A stretch of DNA of 46,902 bases from Nonomuraea aridisoli (GTDB lineage Bacteria > Actinomycetota > Actinomycetes > Streptosporangiales > Streptosporangiaceae): contig NZ_POUD01000036.1 of the NCBI RefSeq assembly GCF_003236395.1, forward strand, positions 1-46,902. The letters are read 5' to 3'. Shown here piece after piece: positions 24,188 through 32,908 of the stretch. The notes below the pieces were generated by a model that was given only the letters and a program-made list of their open reading frames with translations, did no database searches and was not told the origin of the DNA. Position 1 is the stretch's first letter. The number at the start of each line of letters is the position of its first letter. A program made the position numbers and the translations under genes.

Positions 24188-25483
24188 CTATAGGGAGCGA
24201 AACCACCGCCCCCTGGTGGTCGTGGGGGCCCGTTCCGATTCCTCCATCAGGTCGCACAGACAGCGCCCGAGCAGCGTGACGGACTGGCAGCACCCCGGAC
24301 CCGGCGGGCCCGCCGACCGGCAGCAACCGGGCGAGGGAGGGTTCTTCGCGTGCACGATGCGCGTGGCACGCTCGATCAGCCGCTCCAGGCTGGGCTCCGT
24401 GCCGCCCTTGAGCGCGTGGGCGTGCCACGGGCACGTCTCGGTGTGCACGCAGGCGCTCTTGACGATGAACGGCACGGGTGTGCGGTCGGGCCGCAGCGAA
24501 TCGCCGCGTTTGACCCGCACGTCGGCCAGCGCCTTCGCGGCCCGGCCCGCGACGGTGAGCAGCTCGCGCCGCCCGCGTTCGCGTGCCGTGCCCAGCGCGG
24601 CCGTCCTGGACGGCAGGGCGAGCAACATCGCCCCGGCCATCAGCACGCCGCCCACCACCATGCTCATGCCCAGCCGCTCGTCGAACCAGATGATCGCGAT
24701 CGCCGCCACCCACAGGGGCTGCGACGACATGAGCACCTGGCTCGGCACCGCCGGCACGTGGGCCTGCCCGTAGGAACGTGCCAGAAAGCCCAGCGCGCAC
24801 GACACCACCGACAGGTGCGCCAGGATCGTCCAGTCGGGCAGGCTCGCCGGCAGGTCGATGCCGTCGCGGACGGCGGCCCCGCCGGTGAGCACCCCGATCG
24901 TGAACAGCTGGATCACGGTCAGCGCGTACGCGGGGAAACCCCCGGAGCGCTTGGACAACTGCGCCAGCATGATCGTGTGCCCGGAGTAGAGCACGGCGGC
25001 GCCGAGCGTCACGACGAGCGCGAGCACCGAGATCTCGTGCTCCTCCACCCCGCTCAGCAGCGTGAACGAGGTCATCCCGGCCAGCGCCAGCACGACCCCC
25101 GCCCAGATCCGCCGGGGCACCCTGGCCTTGAACAGCACCAGCGTCAGGATCGGCGTGAACATCACGCTGCACCCGACGGCGAACCCCGACACGCTCGACG
25201 GCAGGCCGTCGAGCGCGACCGCCTGACCGGTCTGACCGGCCCCGAACATCACCCCGAGCAGGGCTCCGTTGATCCACGTCCGGCGTGACAGTCCCCGAAG
25301 GCAGCGCGGCCTGATGACCAGCAGCGTCAGCGCGGCGAGCAGATAGCGCTCGGCGAGCAGGTCCTCCACCGGCAAACGGTCGATGAGGTCCTTCATCAGC
25401 GGAAACGCCGACCCCCACGCGGCGCTGACGAACAACAGAAGCACGGCTCCCAGAAGGGGGCGGGGAGCGGGCACGACTGCCAT
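24188..25483 (-). CDS. DMT (EamA) family exporter with Cys-rich C-terminal extension
   Basis: Of 431 residues, about 1-300 form ten membrane helices in two EamA halves (LLFVSAAWGSAFPLMK, FAVGCSVMFTPILTLVLFKARVPRR, then SVVSCALGFLARSYGQ and PLWVAAIAIIWFDERL). Drug/metabolite transporters of this type export small metabolites. After the last helix (about 300) comes a 130-residue hydrophilic tail with nine cysteines: ACVHTETCPWHAH, SPGCCRSAG, GPGCCQS and GRCLCDLM. This tail is not part of the EamA family, yet it is in frame, has normal codon bias and contains a helix-like SLERLIERATRIVHA. It could be a metal- or redox-sensing domain. Confidence 0.85.
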   Translation of the reverse strand: MAVVPAPRPLLGAVLLLFVSAAWGSAFPLMKDLIDRLPVEDLLAERYLLAALTLLVIRPRCLRGLSRRTWINGALLGVMFGAGQTGQAVALDGLPSSVSGFAVGCSVMFTPILTLVLFKARVPRRIWAGVVLALAGMTSFTLLSGVEEHEISVLALVVTLGAAVLYSGHTIMLAQLSKRSGGFPAYALTVIQLFTIGVLTGGAAVRDGIDLPASLPDWTILAHLSVVSCALGFLARSYGQAHVPAVPSQVLMSSQPLWVAAIAIIWFDERLGMSMVVGGVLMAGAMLLALPSRTAALGTARERGRRELLTVAGRAAKALADVRVKRGDSLRPDRTPVPFIVKSACVHTETCPWHAHALKGGTEPSLERLIERATRIVHAKNPPSPGCCRSAGPPGPGCCQSVTLLGRCLCDLMEESERAPTTTRGRWFRSL

Positions 25484-25661
25484 GAGAAAAGCATGGCACT
25501 ACTATTCGCAGCCGGAGATGTACAGCCAGCAGCCGGTGATGTTCCTCTACATCCGGGTGGTAAGAGCCTCACCCGCGGGTTCGTACTTCCTTATCCGCGG
25601 CCGTCTGCGACGCGGAAAAGCGCACGACTTTCACACCGGTTTCCGATGCACAGCCGCAAAG

Positions 25662-25680
25662 CCGTCACTGTCCGTGACGG
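25662..25680. terminator. weak hairpin between GNAT and DMT genes
   Basis: CCGTCAC and GTGACGG are separated by 5 bp in the 263-bp gap downstream of the minus-strand GNAT gene. The rest of the gap holds the DMT promoter region, and I see no gene in it. Confidence 0.35.
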
Positions 25681-25746
25681 GAGAGACCGGCGGGAACGTC
25701 ACGCCGGGAGCGGCCCCATGGAGGGGGAAGGTGGGGCCGTCGATGC

Positions 25747-26235
25747 CTACCGTTCGACGACGGCGGGCGGAATCAGGCGTTTTTCTCCGTAGACGACCAC
25801 GAGGTCGCCGACACGCTGCCTGGACAGCTCGCGCCAGCCCTGGCGCGCGTACAGGGTCAGGGCGGCTTGCTGGTTGAGCGTGGTGTCGCCTCTGACACAG
25901 CTGAAACCGAGCTCCACCGCACGCCGCTCCAGGGCGGCGAGCATGGCCGCGCCGAAGCCACGGCGCTGGAACTCGGGGTGGACCCGCAGCCGGCAGACCT
26001 CCGCGGTGTCGGTGTCGACGGGTTTCAGGCCGCCCATGGCGACCACCCGCGAGTCGACCTCGCCGACCAGGAAGTCGCCGCCGCAGGCGAGGTAGACCTC
26101 CTGGATGCGGGGAAAGTCGTCGTCGTAGTAGACCCCGTCTCCGGGGACCAGGCCCACCTCGGCGAGGCAGATCCGGTGTAGCGCGAGGATGGTGTCGAGA
26201 TCCGACCAGCGATAACGTCTGATCGCCAGCTTCAT
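25747..26235 (-). CDS. GNAT family N-acetyltransferase
   Basis: The 162-residue single GNAT domain starts MKLAIRRYRWSDLDTILALHR. Motif A is EVCRLRVHPEFQRRGFGAAMLAALERRA (Q/R-x-x-G-x-G/A as RRGFGA), and motif B is GFSCVRGDTTLNQQAALTLYARQGWRE. The ATG overlaps the stop of the preceding XRE gene (ATGA), so the two are translationally coupled. Regulator-acetyltransferase pairs of this sort often deal with a toxic small molecule, but nothing here identifies the substrate. Confidence 0.88.
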   Translation of the reverse strand: MKLAIRRYRWSDLDTILALHRICLAEVGLVPGDGVYYDDDFPRIQEVYLACGGDFLVGEVDSRVVAMGGLKPVDTDTAEVCRLRVHPEFQRRGFGAAMLAALERRAVELGFSCVRGDTTLNQQAALTLYARQGWRELSRQRVGDLVVVYGEKRLIPPAVVER

Positions 26236-27785
26236 GCACCGCCCCCTTTCAGTTGCGGCCTCCGCGACCGGCGCAACTCGGCCCGGTAGGCGTCGAGTCC
26301 TGGGGCATTCGGATCGCGCGCCATGATGGCCTGCTCCAGCGCCATGGCGGGGCGCACGATCAGCTCGGTGAGATGTTCCTCGCTGACCAGCGACAGCGCC
26401 CGAGTGCCGATGGCCACGGCCTCCTTGACGTCGCCGTCGATCAGGCGGCACTGGGCCTGGTCGAGCCTGATCAGCGTCTGGTCGAGGATGTGGTCTTCGT
26501 ACTTGGTCAGCGCTTGGTCGAGCACCACCTCCGCCTCGATCGTCTGGCCCAGCTTGGTGAGGACGTCGCCCTGGTAGAAGTAGAGCTGCTTCTCCGTGTA
26601 GCCGAAGGCGACGTCTTCCTGGTCTTCGGTCTTCATGTGCGAGAAGGCGCTCCTGGCCCGCGCCAGCGCGCGCTTGGCCTGGTCGACGACCTCCTTCTTG
26701 CTCTCGCCGCCCGACAACATGGCAAGGGCCCTGGCCTCGACGACCGGCGCCATGGCCTGGGCCGGGCACGGCGTGGAGCCGGCCAGGTCACGGCTCTTCT
26801 TCGCCAGGTTGAGTGCCTCGCGGGCGTCACCGAAGTAGAGGGGGACGAGGGATTCGCGGGCGCAGATCCAGGCGCGCAGCGCGCGGTCGCCGGTCTCGTC
26901 GGCGGCGGTGCGGCCGGTGCGGAAGAACGAGCGGGCCAGCCGGTGGTCGCCCAGGTTGATCAGGATCATGCCGCTCAGCCCGGACAGCTGCGCGGCCATC
27001 CGGCACAGGCGTTCCTGGAGGTCGATGGGCTGGCGGCGGGACATCGCGGTGCGTACGGCGCTCAGCTCCAGCAGCACGTCGCACAGCAGCCGCAGCGGCG
27101 CGGTGGTCGTGTACTGGCGGCCGAAGCTGATCGTGGCCTCTTCCCACTGGTCGAGCATCGCCGCCGAGACGGTGGCCGAGACGAGCGTCTCGTCCATCCG
27201 GCGCCTGATGCCCTCGCACGCGCCGAGGATCGGCCCGTCGAGTTGCTGGGAGACGGCGGTGTCGGCTCTCAGGAGGTTTAACAGGGTGCGGCGGAGGATG
27301 TTCTCGTCCTCCTCGGTGTCGGGCACGCTGTCCACCGACTGGTGGAGCTGCTCGCGCTCGGCGGGCAGCGGCGGCCGCTCGGCCACCTGCTCGGCGAGCG
27401 CCGGCGTCGCACGGTGGCTGTTGCCGCAGATGCACGGGCCGTCGTAGCCGAGCGCGGCGGGCTCGACCCGGTAGACGGTGCACAGGTAGTGCAGGTATTC
27501 GGGACCCGGGCGCTTGAGCCCGCTCTCGTACGCCGAGAGCAGGGTCTCGCCGATGCCCGGCATCGGCTTGGAGTCGCGTTCGAACAGGGCTCGCACCTGT
27601 TCGATCACGTCTGCCAGGGCGATGCCGTGGGCAAGGCGGTGTGCCTTGATGCGGGTCGTGCTGAAATGGGCGGAGCATGCCTCATGGATCTCGTCGGCGA
27701 TCTGAGCCGACGTCCGCTGGGCGGCGAGGCCCTTGGCTCGGATCCGCCGGGCGATCTCCGTCTCCCTGTGCTGTCTGCCGGACAT
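26232..27785 (-). CDS. XRE-type HTH regulator with C-terminal TPR-like domain
   Basis: The 517-residue protein has an HTH_XRE-like segment at about 45-110 (TRIKAHRLAHGIALADVIEQV, then ETLLSAYESGLKRPGPEYLHYLCTVYRV), a small Cys pair (CICGNSH), then a long helical TPR-like region to the end. The layout resembles large actinobacterial XRE/TPR regulators of development and secondary metabolism (NsdA-like). The ATG at 27785 has AGAGGGG 5-6 nt upstream. It is divergent from a small gene at 28060 and coupled to a GNAT gene. TPR regions in such proteins often bind a peptide or protein ligand. Confidence 0.85.
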   Translation of the reverse strand: MSGRQHRETEIARRIRAKGLAAQRTSAQIADEIHEACSAHFSTTRIKAHRLAHGIALADVIEQVRALFERDSKPMPGIGETLLSAYESGLKRPGPEYLHYLCTVYRVEPAALGYDGPCICGNSHRATPALAEQVAERPPLPAEREQLHQSVDSVPDTEEDENILRRTLLNLLRADTAVSQQLDGPILGACEGIRRRMDETLVSATVSAAMLDQWEEATISFGRQYTTTAPLRLLCDVLLELSAVRTAMSRRQPIDLQERLCRMAAQLSGLSGMILINLGDHRLARSFFRTGRTAADETGDRALRAWICARESLVPLYFGDAREALNLAKKSRDLAGSTPCPAQAMAPVVEARALAMLSGGESKKEVVDQAKRALARARSAFSHMKTEDQEDVAFGYTEKQLYFYQGDVLTKLGQTIEAEVVLDQALTKYEDHILDQTLIRLDQAQCRLIDGDVKEAVAIGTRALSLVSEEHLTELIVRPAMALEQAIMARDPNAPGLDAYRAELRRSRRPQLKGGGA

Positions 27786-28059
27786 CCCGGCCCCTCTCAC
27801 GCATGTCTCGACCGGTCCGCAACTGGTGACTCAGCGTAGCCCCCGGGTTGCTGTGCGCCTACCCATGATGATGAAGCAATGAGGACGCCTTGGAAACGCC
27901 ACGACTCACTTTACGGTTAAGGATCGTCCTCCGCGGGACTGTTTCTTACATCCCATGAGTGAGAAGCGACAGCCTGTGAGCTTGGGGCCCTCGTTGCGCC
28001 CGCCCTTGACTTGAGACATCTTTGGCGCACCAGCAACGATTCCTGAGGGAGGACGAACG

Positions 28060-28344
28060 GTGGGGGACGACAACTTCGAACCTCTGGAGCGTCTCGTGTC
28101 CGAGCTCGGCGCCCGAGGGTTGCTCGCACGTGTGGTCCAGACGCAGAGCGGACGCACCTTCGTTCGGGTCATCAATCCGAACGCGACAAGCCTGTCCGAG
28201 AACGTCACCTGCCGGCCGGCCGACGCGTCCGGAATCCCTGACTGGTGGTACTGCTGGTCCTGGGGCGAGCGGATGCACACGGCCGACGACCCGGCCGGTG
28301 CGGCGACGAAGGTCGCCCGCGTGCTCGCCGCCGTGGGGGAGTGA
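28060..28344 (+). CDS. small conserved actinobacterial protein next to an XRE regulator
   Basis: The 94-residue protein has a GTG start with an excellent ribosome-binding site (GAGGGAGG, 7 nt). It contains FVRVINPNATSLSENVTCRP, the aromatic cluster IPDWWYCWSWGERM and a C-terminal helix AATKVARVLAAVG. Small proteins with this WW-x-WSWG core recur beside XRE-type regulators in actinomycetes, in the manner of DUF397/XRE pairs. It is divergent from the XRE gene across 274 bp. I infer that it may be the partner or a target of that regulator; the function is unknown. Confidence 0.75.
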   Translation: MGDDNFEPLERLVSELGARGLLARVVQTQSGRTFVRVINPNATSLSENVTCRPADASGIPDWWYCWSWGERMHTADDPAGAATKVARVLAAVGE

Positions 28345-28508
28345 CGACGTGGTGAACCGGGTGGAGCGCAGCCACCACGGCTCACCGCACCCGCGGCGGC
28401 TCGAAGGAGCCGGCGGAGTGGCCGGTGCGGAGGGTCTCGCGCATGGCGTGGCCCTGGTCACTCCGCCGGTTCCGGCCGGCGCCCTCTCCCCGCACCCTTC
28501 TCCAGACC

Positions 28509-28536
28509 TCCGTACGGCGCCGGTGCGCCGTACGGA
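28509..28536 (+). terminator. 12-bp-stem hairpin
   Basis: TCCGTACGGCGC (28509-28520) pairs perfectly with 28525-28536 across a CGGT tetraloop. It lies 165 bp downstream of the small XRE-linked gene. The tight loop suits a terminator; there is no U-tract. Confidence 0.5.
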
Positions 28537-28723
28537 CTCCAAGCCACTCGCCCGGCACGCCGGGCGGGTGTTCGGGGGATCCCGATCCCTCACGGAACCG
28601 GCACGGGACATGCTTCCGGGTGTGTGTCCCGTTCCGAGCCGTCCGTCATCGGGGCGCCGCCTCTCTCCCTCCGCGGCCCAGAGAGCCGGCGTCCCCGTCT
28701 TCCCCGGCGTGATGTGACGGCGG

Positions 28724-28780
28724 GCGGTTCGGTCGCCTGTATTTTTGGATCGAATCGGTCCAAACAGTCGACCGAACCGC
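28724..28780 (+). promoter_or_regulatory. extended 57-nt hairpin in the MscS leader
   Basis: The outer stem GCGGTTCGGTCG (28724-28735) pairs perfectly with 28769-28780. After one mismatch CTGT pairs with ACAG, and after a 4-nt bulge TTGGATC pairs with GGTCCAA (one G-U). About 23 pairs form in all. The ribosome-binding site starts 5 nt after the structure. It could be a regulatory leader RNA, or a promoter/operator if transcription begins inside it. Confidence 0.5.
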
Positions 28781-28801
28781 TTCCGGAGGAGGATCCACCA
28801 C

Positions 28802-29791
28802 GTGCTGGTGACACCGTCGCCATCCCCCACGACGACGCCCACGGGCTTCCCGGACCTATCTGACGTGACGCAGCAGGTCGCCGATGTCTGCCAAGGAGAC
28901 ACGGTCCTGTGCTCTACGCTGGCCGGGATGTTCAACAACGCACCGTGGGCAGGACTGGCGGCCACCGCGATCACCATCGTGCTGATCCTGATCCTCGCGT
29001 TCGTGCTCCGCAAGGTCGCGCACCGTGTCATCACCAAAGTGGTCAACCGCGCGGCCATGGGGGGCTCGCTCACGAGCAGGTTCCGCAAGGGCGTCACGAC
29101 CAGCGGCGTCGACGCGCTGCTGCACGAGCGGCGGCGTCAGCGTGCCGAGACGATGGGGTCGGTGCTCAGGAGCATCGCCTCGGTCGTCATCCTCGGCACC
29201 GCGGTGCTGACCGTGCTCGACCGGCTGACGGTCCCGATCGCGCCCCTGCTGACCAGCGTCGGCATCCTCGGCGTGGCCGTCGGCTTCGGCGCCCAGGAGC
29301 TGGTCAAGGACTTCATCGCGGGCATGTTCATGCTGCTGGAGGACCAGTACGGCGTCGGCGACGTGATCGACGTCGGCCCCGCGGTCGGCACGGTCGAGGC
29401 GGTGACCCTGCGCATCACCCGGCTGCGCGACATCGACGGCCGCGTCTGGTACGTGCGCAACGGCACGATCACCCGGGTCGGCAACGAGTCGCAGGGCTGG
29501 TCGCGGGCCTACATGGACGTGCCTGTGCCGTACGACGCCGACCTGGTGAGCGTGCGGGCGGTGCTGGAGAACGTGGCCGAGGAGATCTGGGCCGACGGCG
29601 AGTTCCGCGAGTCCAAGATCGTGGAGGCTCCGCAGGTGTTCGGGGTCGAGCAGCTCTCCGACAGCTCGCTGGTCTTCCGCATCTCCGCCAAGACGGTGCC
29701 CGCCGCGCAGGCCGAGGTCGCGAGGGAGCTGCGGCTCAGGGTCAAGACGGCCCTCGACGACGCCGACATCCCCATGGCCGCCCTCGCCTGA
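28802..29791 (+). CDS. MscS-type mechanosensitive ion channel
   Basis: The 329-residue membrane protein has an N-terminal helix ([20 protein letters not shown]), a second helix ([16 protein letters not shown]) and the pore helix/hinge [41 protein letters not shown], the MscS hallmark. The beta domain follows ([24 protein letters not shown]) and then the C-terminal alpha/beta domain. It releases solutes on hypo-osmotic shock. GTG 28802 is preceded by GGAGGAGG with 9-nt spacing. A charged linker ([25 protein letters not shown]) separates helices one and two, as in the actinobacterial subgroup. Confidence 0.93.
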   Translation: MLVTPSPSPTTTPTGFPDLSDVTQQVADVCQGDTVLCSTLAGMFNNAPWAGLAATAITIVLILILAFVLRKVAHRVITKVVNRAAMGGSLTSRFRKGVTTSGVDALLHERRRQRAETMGSVLRSIASVVILGTAVLTVLDRLTVPIAPLLTSVGILGVAVGFGAQELVKDFIAGMFMLLEDQYGVGDVIDVGPAVGTVEAVTLRITRLRDIDGRVWYVRNGTITRVGNESQGWSRAYMDVPVPYDADLVSVRAVLENVAEEIWADGEFRESKIVEAPQVFGVEQLSDSSLVFRISAKTVPAAQAEVARELRLRVKTALDDADIPMAALA

Positions 29792-29797
29792 TACCTG

Positions 29798-29824
29798 TGG
29801 TGTGCCGCTGCTCGCGGCACACCA
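29798..29824 (+). terminator. hairpin terminator after the MscS gene
   Basis: TGGTGTGCCGC (29798-29808) pairs perfectly with 29814-29824 across a 5-nt loop. It starts 6 bp after the MscS stop and ends 13 bp before the haemoglobin start. Confidence 0.75.
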
Positions 29825-29837
29825 TAGTCTAAGGAAC

Positions 29838-30218
29838 GTGACAGACACCTCCTTCTACGACGCCGTCGGCGGCGAGGAGACCTTCCGGCGCCTGGTGCAC
29901 CGCTTCTACGAGGGGGTCGCGGAAGACCCGCTGCTGCGCCCCCTCTACCCGGAGGCCGACCTGACCGGCGCCGAGGAGCGGCTCCGGGGCTTCCTGATCC
30001 AGTACTGGGGCGGTCCGAAGACCTACAGCGAGCAGCGCGGCCACCCCCGGCTGCGCATGCGGCACGTGCCGTTCGTGATCGGCGAGGCCGAGCGCGACGC
30101 CTGGCTGCGCCACATGCGCGACGCGGTCGACTCGCTCGATCTGCCCGAGGAGCAGGAGACCAGGCTCTGGGACTATCTGGTCTACGCGGCGCACAGTCTG
30201 GTGAACTCACCTACATAA
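29838..30218 (+). CDS. glbO: group II truncated haemoglobin
   Basis: The 126-residue 2-on-2 globin has the group II (TrHbO) residues: Y24 (B10), Y37 (CD1), proximal H76 (F8) in LRMRHVPF, and W89 (G8) in [30 protein letters not shown] is the family signature stretch. These proteins bind O2 and CO tightly and take part in redox or NO chemistry. The GTG at 29838 has TAGTCT 7 nt upstream, which fits a -10 of a leaderless transcript overlapping the terminator of the preceding gene. The glucosidase gene begins 6 bp later, so the two are probably co-transcribed. Confidence 0.93.
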   Translation: MTDTSFYDAVGGEETFRRLVHRFYEGVAEDPLLRPLYPEADLTGAEERLRGFLIQYWGGPKTYSEQRGHPRLRMRHVPFVIGEAERDAWLRHMRDAVDSLDLPEEQETRLWDYLVYAAHSLVNSPT

Positions 30219-30224
30219 CGGGGC

Positions 30225-31754
30225 ATGACACGCCTCATGAGTATCCCCTGGTGGCGTGACGCGGTCGTCTACGAGATCTACGTTCGCAGCTTCGCCGACG
30301 CGTCGGGTGACGGCGTCGGCGATCTGCCCGGGGTGCGCGAGCGCCTGCCCTACCTCCGTGACCTGGGGGTCGACGCCATCTGGCTGACCCCGTTCTACCC
30401 CTCCCCCATGGCCGACGGCGGCTACGACGTGGCCGACTACCGCGGCGTCGACCCGCTGTTCGGCACGCTGGCCGACTTCGAGGCGCTCGTCGCCGACGCG
30501 CACGGGCTGGGCCTGCGGGTGCTGGTCGACATCGTCCCCAACCACAGCTCCTCGGAGCATCCCTGGTTCCAGGCGGCCCTGCGGGGCGAGGGCCGTGACC
30601 GGTACGTCTTCCGCGACCGGCCCAACAACTGGCAGTCCACCTTCGGCGGACCGGCCTGGACGCAGGTCGAGGACGGCCAGTACTACCTGCACCTGTTCGC
30701 CCCCGGGCAGCCCGACTTCAACTGGCGCAACCCGGAGGTGCACGCCGAGTTCCTCGACGTCCTGCGGTTCTGGCTGGAGCGGGGCGTCGACGGTTTCCGC
30801 ATCGACGTGGCGATGGGCCTGTACAAGGCGGAGGGCCTGCCCGACGTCGGCGACCAGTCGTTCACGACGTCCTCGCCGGTGTGGGGGCAGCCGGAGGTGC
30901 ACGGCGTCTACCGCGACTGGCGGCGGCTGCTCGACTCCTATCCGGGCGAGCGGATGGCGGTGGGCGAGGTGTGGACCGACAGTCCCGAGGACCTCGCCCG
31001 TTACGTGCGGCCCGACGAGCTGCACCAGAGCTTCAACTTCGCCTGGCTGGAGGCTCCGTGGTCGCCGACGGCGTTCAAGAAGGTGATCGACGACACGCTG
31101 TCCACGGTGCCGTTCGCGACGTGGGTGCTGTCCAACCACGACGTCGTGCGCCACCGCACCCGCTACGAGACGGCCGATCCCGGCACGGGCCTGGCGCGGG
31201 CCAGGGCGGCGCTGCTGACGATGCTGGCGCTGCCCGGGTCGGCGTACCTGTACCAGGGAGAGGAGCTGGGGCTGCCGGAGGTGACCGACCTTCCGGCGCA
31301 CGCACGGCAGGACCCGGTGTTCTTCCAGTCGGAGGGCAAGCTGCCGGGGCGCGACGGGTGCCGGGTGCCGATCCCGTGGACGGTCGATCCGCCCTCCCAC
31401 GGGTTCTCGCCGGGCGGGGTGGAGCCGTGGCTGCCGCAGCCGGCGACGTTCGCGGAGCTGAGCGTGGAGAAGCAGGAGGGCGACGCCGACTCGACGCTGG
31501 AGTTCTACCGCCGGGCCCTGGCGATCCGTCGTGACCTGCAAGGAAAGATTCCTTACACCGTGGAGTGGCTGGATTCTCCCGAGGGTGTGCTTTTCTTCAC
31601 CCGCGGGCCGCTGATCTGCGCGATCAACTGCGGCACGCACACCGTCCCGCTGCCCGGGCACGACAACGTGCTGCTCGCGAGCGGCCCGCTGCGCAGGGGC
31701 CTGCTGCCGCCCGACACGGCGGTGTGGCTGGAGCGCGACTCACAGACCGGCTGA
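30225..31754 (+). CDS. GH13 alpha-glucosidase/oligo-glucosidase
   Basis: The 509-residue cytoplasmic glycoside hydrolase starts WWRDAVVYEIYVRSFADASGDGVGDLPG, the typical start of GH13 alpha-glucosidases. The conserved regions are VDIVPNH, GFRIDVAMG (nucleophile D194), VGEVW (acid/base E248) and VLSNHD (D306). It should cleave short alpha-glucosides such as maltose-type or isomaltose-type oligosaccharides, or transfer glucosyl groups. The start is the ATG at 30225 or 30237. It shares 15 bp of its 3' end with the convergent MFS gene. The link to the upstream haemoglobin is positional only. Confidence 0.92.
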   Translation: MTRLMSIPWWRDAVVYEIYVRSFADASGDGVGDLPGVRERLPYLRDLGVDAIWLTPFYPSPMADGGYDVADYRGVDPLFGTLADFEALVADAHGLGLRVLVDIVPNHSSSEHPWFQAALRGEGRDRYVFRDRPNNWQSTFGGPAWTQVEDGQYYLHLFAPGQPDFNWRNPEVHAEFLDVLRFWLERGVDGFRIDVAMGLYKAEGLPDVGDQSFTTSSPVWGQPEVHGVYRDWRRLLDSYPGERMAVGEVWTDSPEDLARYVRPDELHQSFNFAWLEAPWSPTAFKKVIDDTLSTVPFATWVLSNHDVVRHRTRYETADPGTGLARARAALLTMLALPGSAYLYQGEELGLPEVTDLPAHARQDPVFFQSEGKLPGRDGCRVPIPWTVDPPSHGFSPGGVEPWLPQPATFAELSVEKQEGDADSTLEFYRRALAIRRDLQGKIPYTVEWLDSPEGVLFFTRGPLICAINCGTHTVPLPGHDNVLLASGPLRRGLLPPDTAVWLERDSQTG

Positions 31755-32903
31755 CCGCTCCCCCCGGAACGGGATCACCGGCAGGGAGATCAGCGCGCAG
31801 GCCAGCCCGGCCGCGAACGCCGCCCCGTAGCCGCTGCCGGTGATCAGCACGCCGGCCAGCGGCGTGACGACGAGGGAGACGACGTTCTGCACGGTGTTGT
31901 GGGTGCCGAGCACCCGGCCCGCCCACGCGGGCCCGGCCAGCTCGCCCGCCCTGAGGTAGGCGAGCCCGTTGCCGGCCACGGTCATCACGGAGGCCACGGC
32001 CAGCATGGCCGCGCCGAGCGTGGTGCGGGTGAGGGTGCCGGCCACCAATAACGCGAGCACGGCCAGGCTGGCCAGGGTGAGCAGGAGCAGGGGCCGCATG
32101 CGCAGGCCCGAGCGGTCGGACCAGCGGCCGGCGGCGACGCGCACCACGGCCCCGCCGATGGCCGCCGCGCCGAACAGCTGGCCGGCGGCCACGACGTCCC
32201 AGCCGTACAGGCGGACCAGGCAGGTCACGCCGTACGTGCTGACGATGACCTGGGGCACGGCGTGCAGGGCGCTGGTGGCGTGCACCCGCCACAACGCCGG
32301 CTGCCGGTACGGCGAGCCGGCCTCCAACGGGCCGGACGCGGCGATCGGGCGCGGCGGCTCGGCCAGGAAGATCCCGGCCAGCACGGCGGCCACCAGGCTC
32401 ACGCCGGCGCACACGAGCAGCACGCCGCTCAGCCCGTACGCGCGGGCGACGGGCGGCAGGACGAAGGCGCCGATCGCCATGCCGAGGGTGAACGAGACCT
32501 GGCGCACGCCCATGGCGACGCCGCGCTCGGGCGGCTCGAACCAGCGCAGCACGATCCGCCCGCCGCCGACCATCGCGGCCGAGCCCGCCGCGCCCGCCAG
32601 CGCGAGTAACGCGATCACCGCCCAGGCCCGCTCGACGAAGGCGACGCCCGCCAGCAGCAGGCCCGCCAGGCCCACGCCGGCGCCGAGCACGAGCCGCTCG
32701 CCGTGCCGGTCGGCCAGCGCGCCCCAGGCGACGAGGGCGGCCAGGATGCCGAGGGCGGGGGCGTTGGCGATCACGCCGGCCACCGCCAGCGGCACCCCGA
32801 AGTGCCGCTCGATCTCGGGCATGACCAGGGGCAGGCCGAACAGGCCCAGGGTGACGCCGGCATGTGCGTTGACGCCCAGCGCCAGCATCCACCAGCGCTT
32901 CAT
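31740..32903 (-). CDS. MFS transporter
   Basis: The 387-residue, twelve-helix major facilitator has motif A (ALVAWGALADRHGERLVLGAG), an MVGGGRIVLRWFEPPERGVAMG loop and the second-half repeat AAGRWSDRSGLRMRP. It is short-looped, like carboxylate or cyanate-type porters. It is last in a three-gene minus-strand operon after the DHA2 exporter and the thioesterase (5-bp gap), whose promoter carries the CTAGA-N7-TCTAG site. It is therefore probably a substrate or product transporter of the catabolic locus. The 3' end overlaps the glucosidase gene by 15 bp. Confidence 0.87.
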   Translation of the reverse strand: MKRWWMLALGVNAHAGVTLGLFGLPLVMPEIERHFGVPLAVAGVIANAPALGILAALVAWGALADRHGERLVLGAGVGLAGLLLAGVAFVERAWAVIALLALAGAAGSAAMVGGGRIVLRWFEPPERGVAMGVRQVSFTLGMAIGAFVLPPVARAYGLSGVLLVCAGVSLVAAVLAGIFLAEPPRPIAASGPLEAGSPYRQPALWRVHATSALHAVPQVIVSTYGVTCLVRLYGWDVVAAGQLFGAAAIGGAVVRVAAGRWSDRSGLRMRPLLLLTLASLAVLALLVAGTLTRTTLGAAMLAVASVMTVAGNGLAYLRAGELAGPAWAGRVLGTHNTVQNVVSLVVTPLAGVLITGSGYGAAFAAGLACALISLPVIPFRGERSAGL

Positions 32904-32908
32904 GCAGG

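Larger units (their letters stand above)
28345..28801. other. gene-free region with strong inverted repeats
   Basis: These 457 bp between the small protein and the MscS gene contain no convincing gene. They hold an 11-bp inverted repeat (28410-28420/28459-28469), a 12-bp-stem hairpin at 28509-28536, and a 57-nt extended hairpin at 28724-28780 just before the MscS ribosome-binding site. Confidence 0.55.

Noticed and set aside
27955..28014. 19-codon frame MSEKRQPVS... between the XRE and small-protein genes
   Set aside because: There is no ribosome-binding site and no clear -10 at the right distance; it is indistinguishable from chance.
28425..28823. Short frames on both strands in the gene-free region before the MscS gene
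   Set aside because: They lack ribosome-binding sites, overlap hairpins and have no coding pattern.
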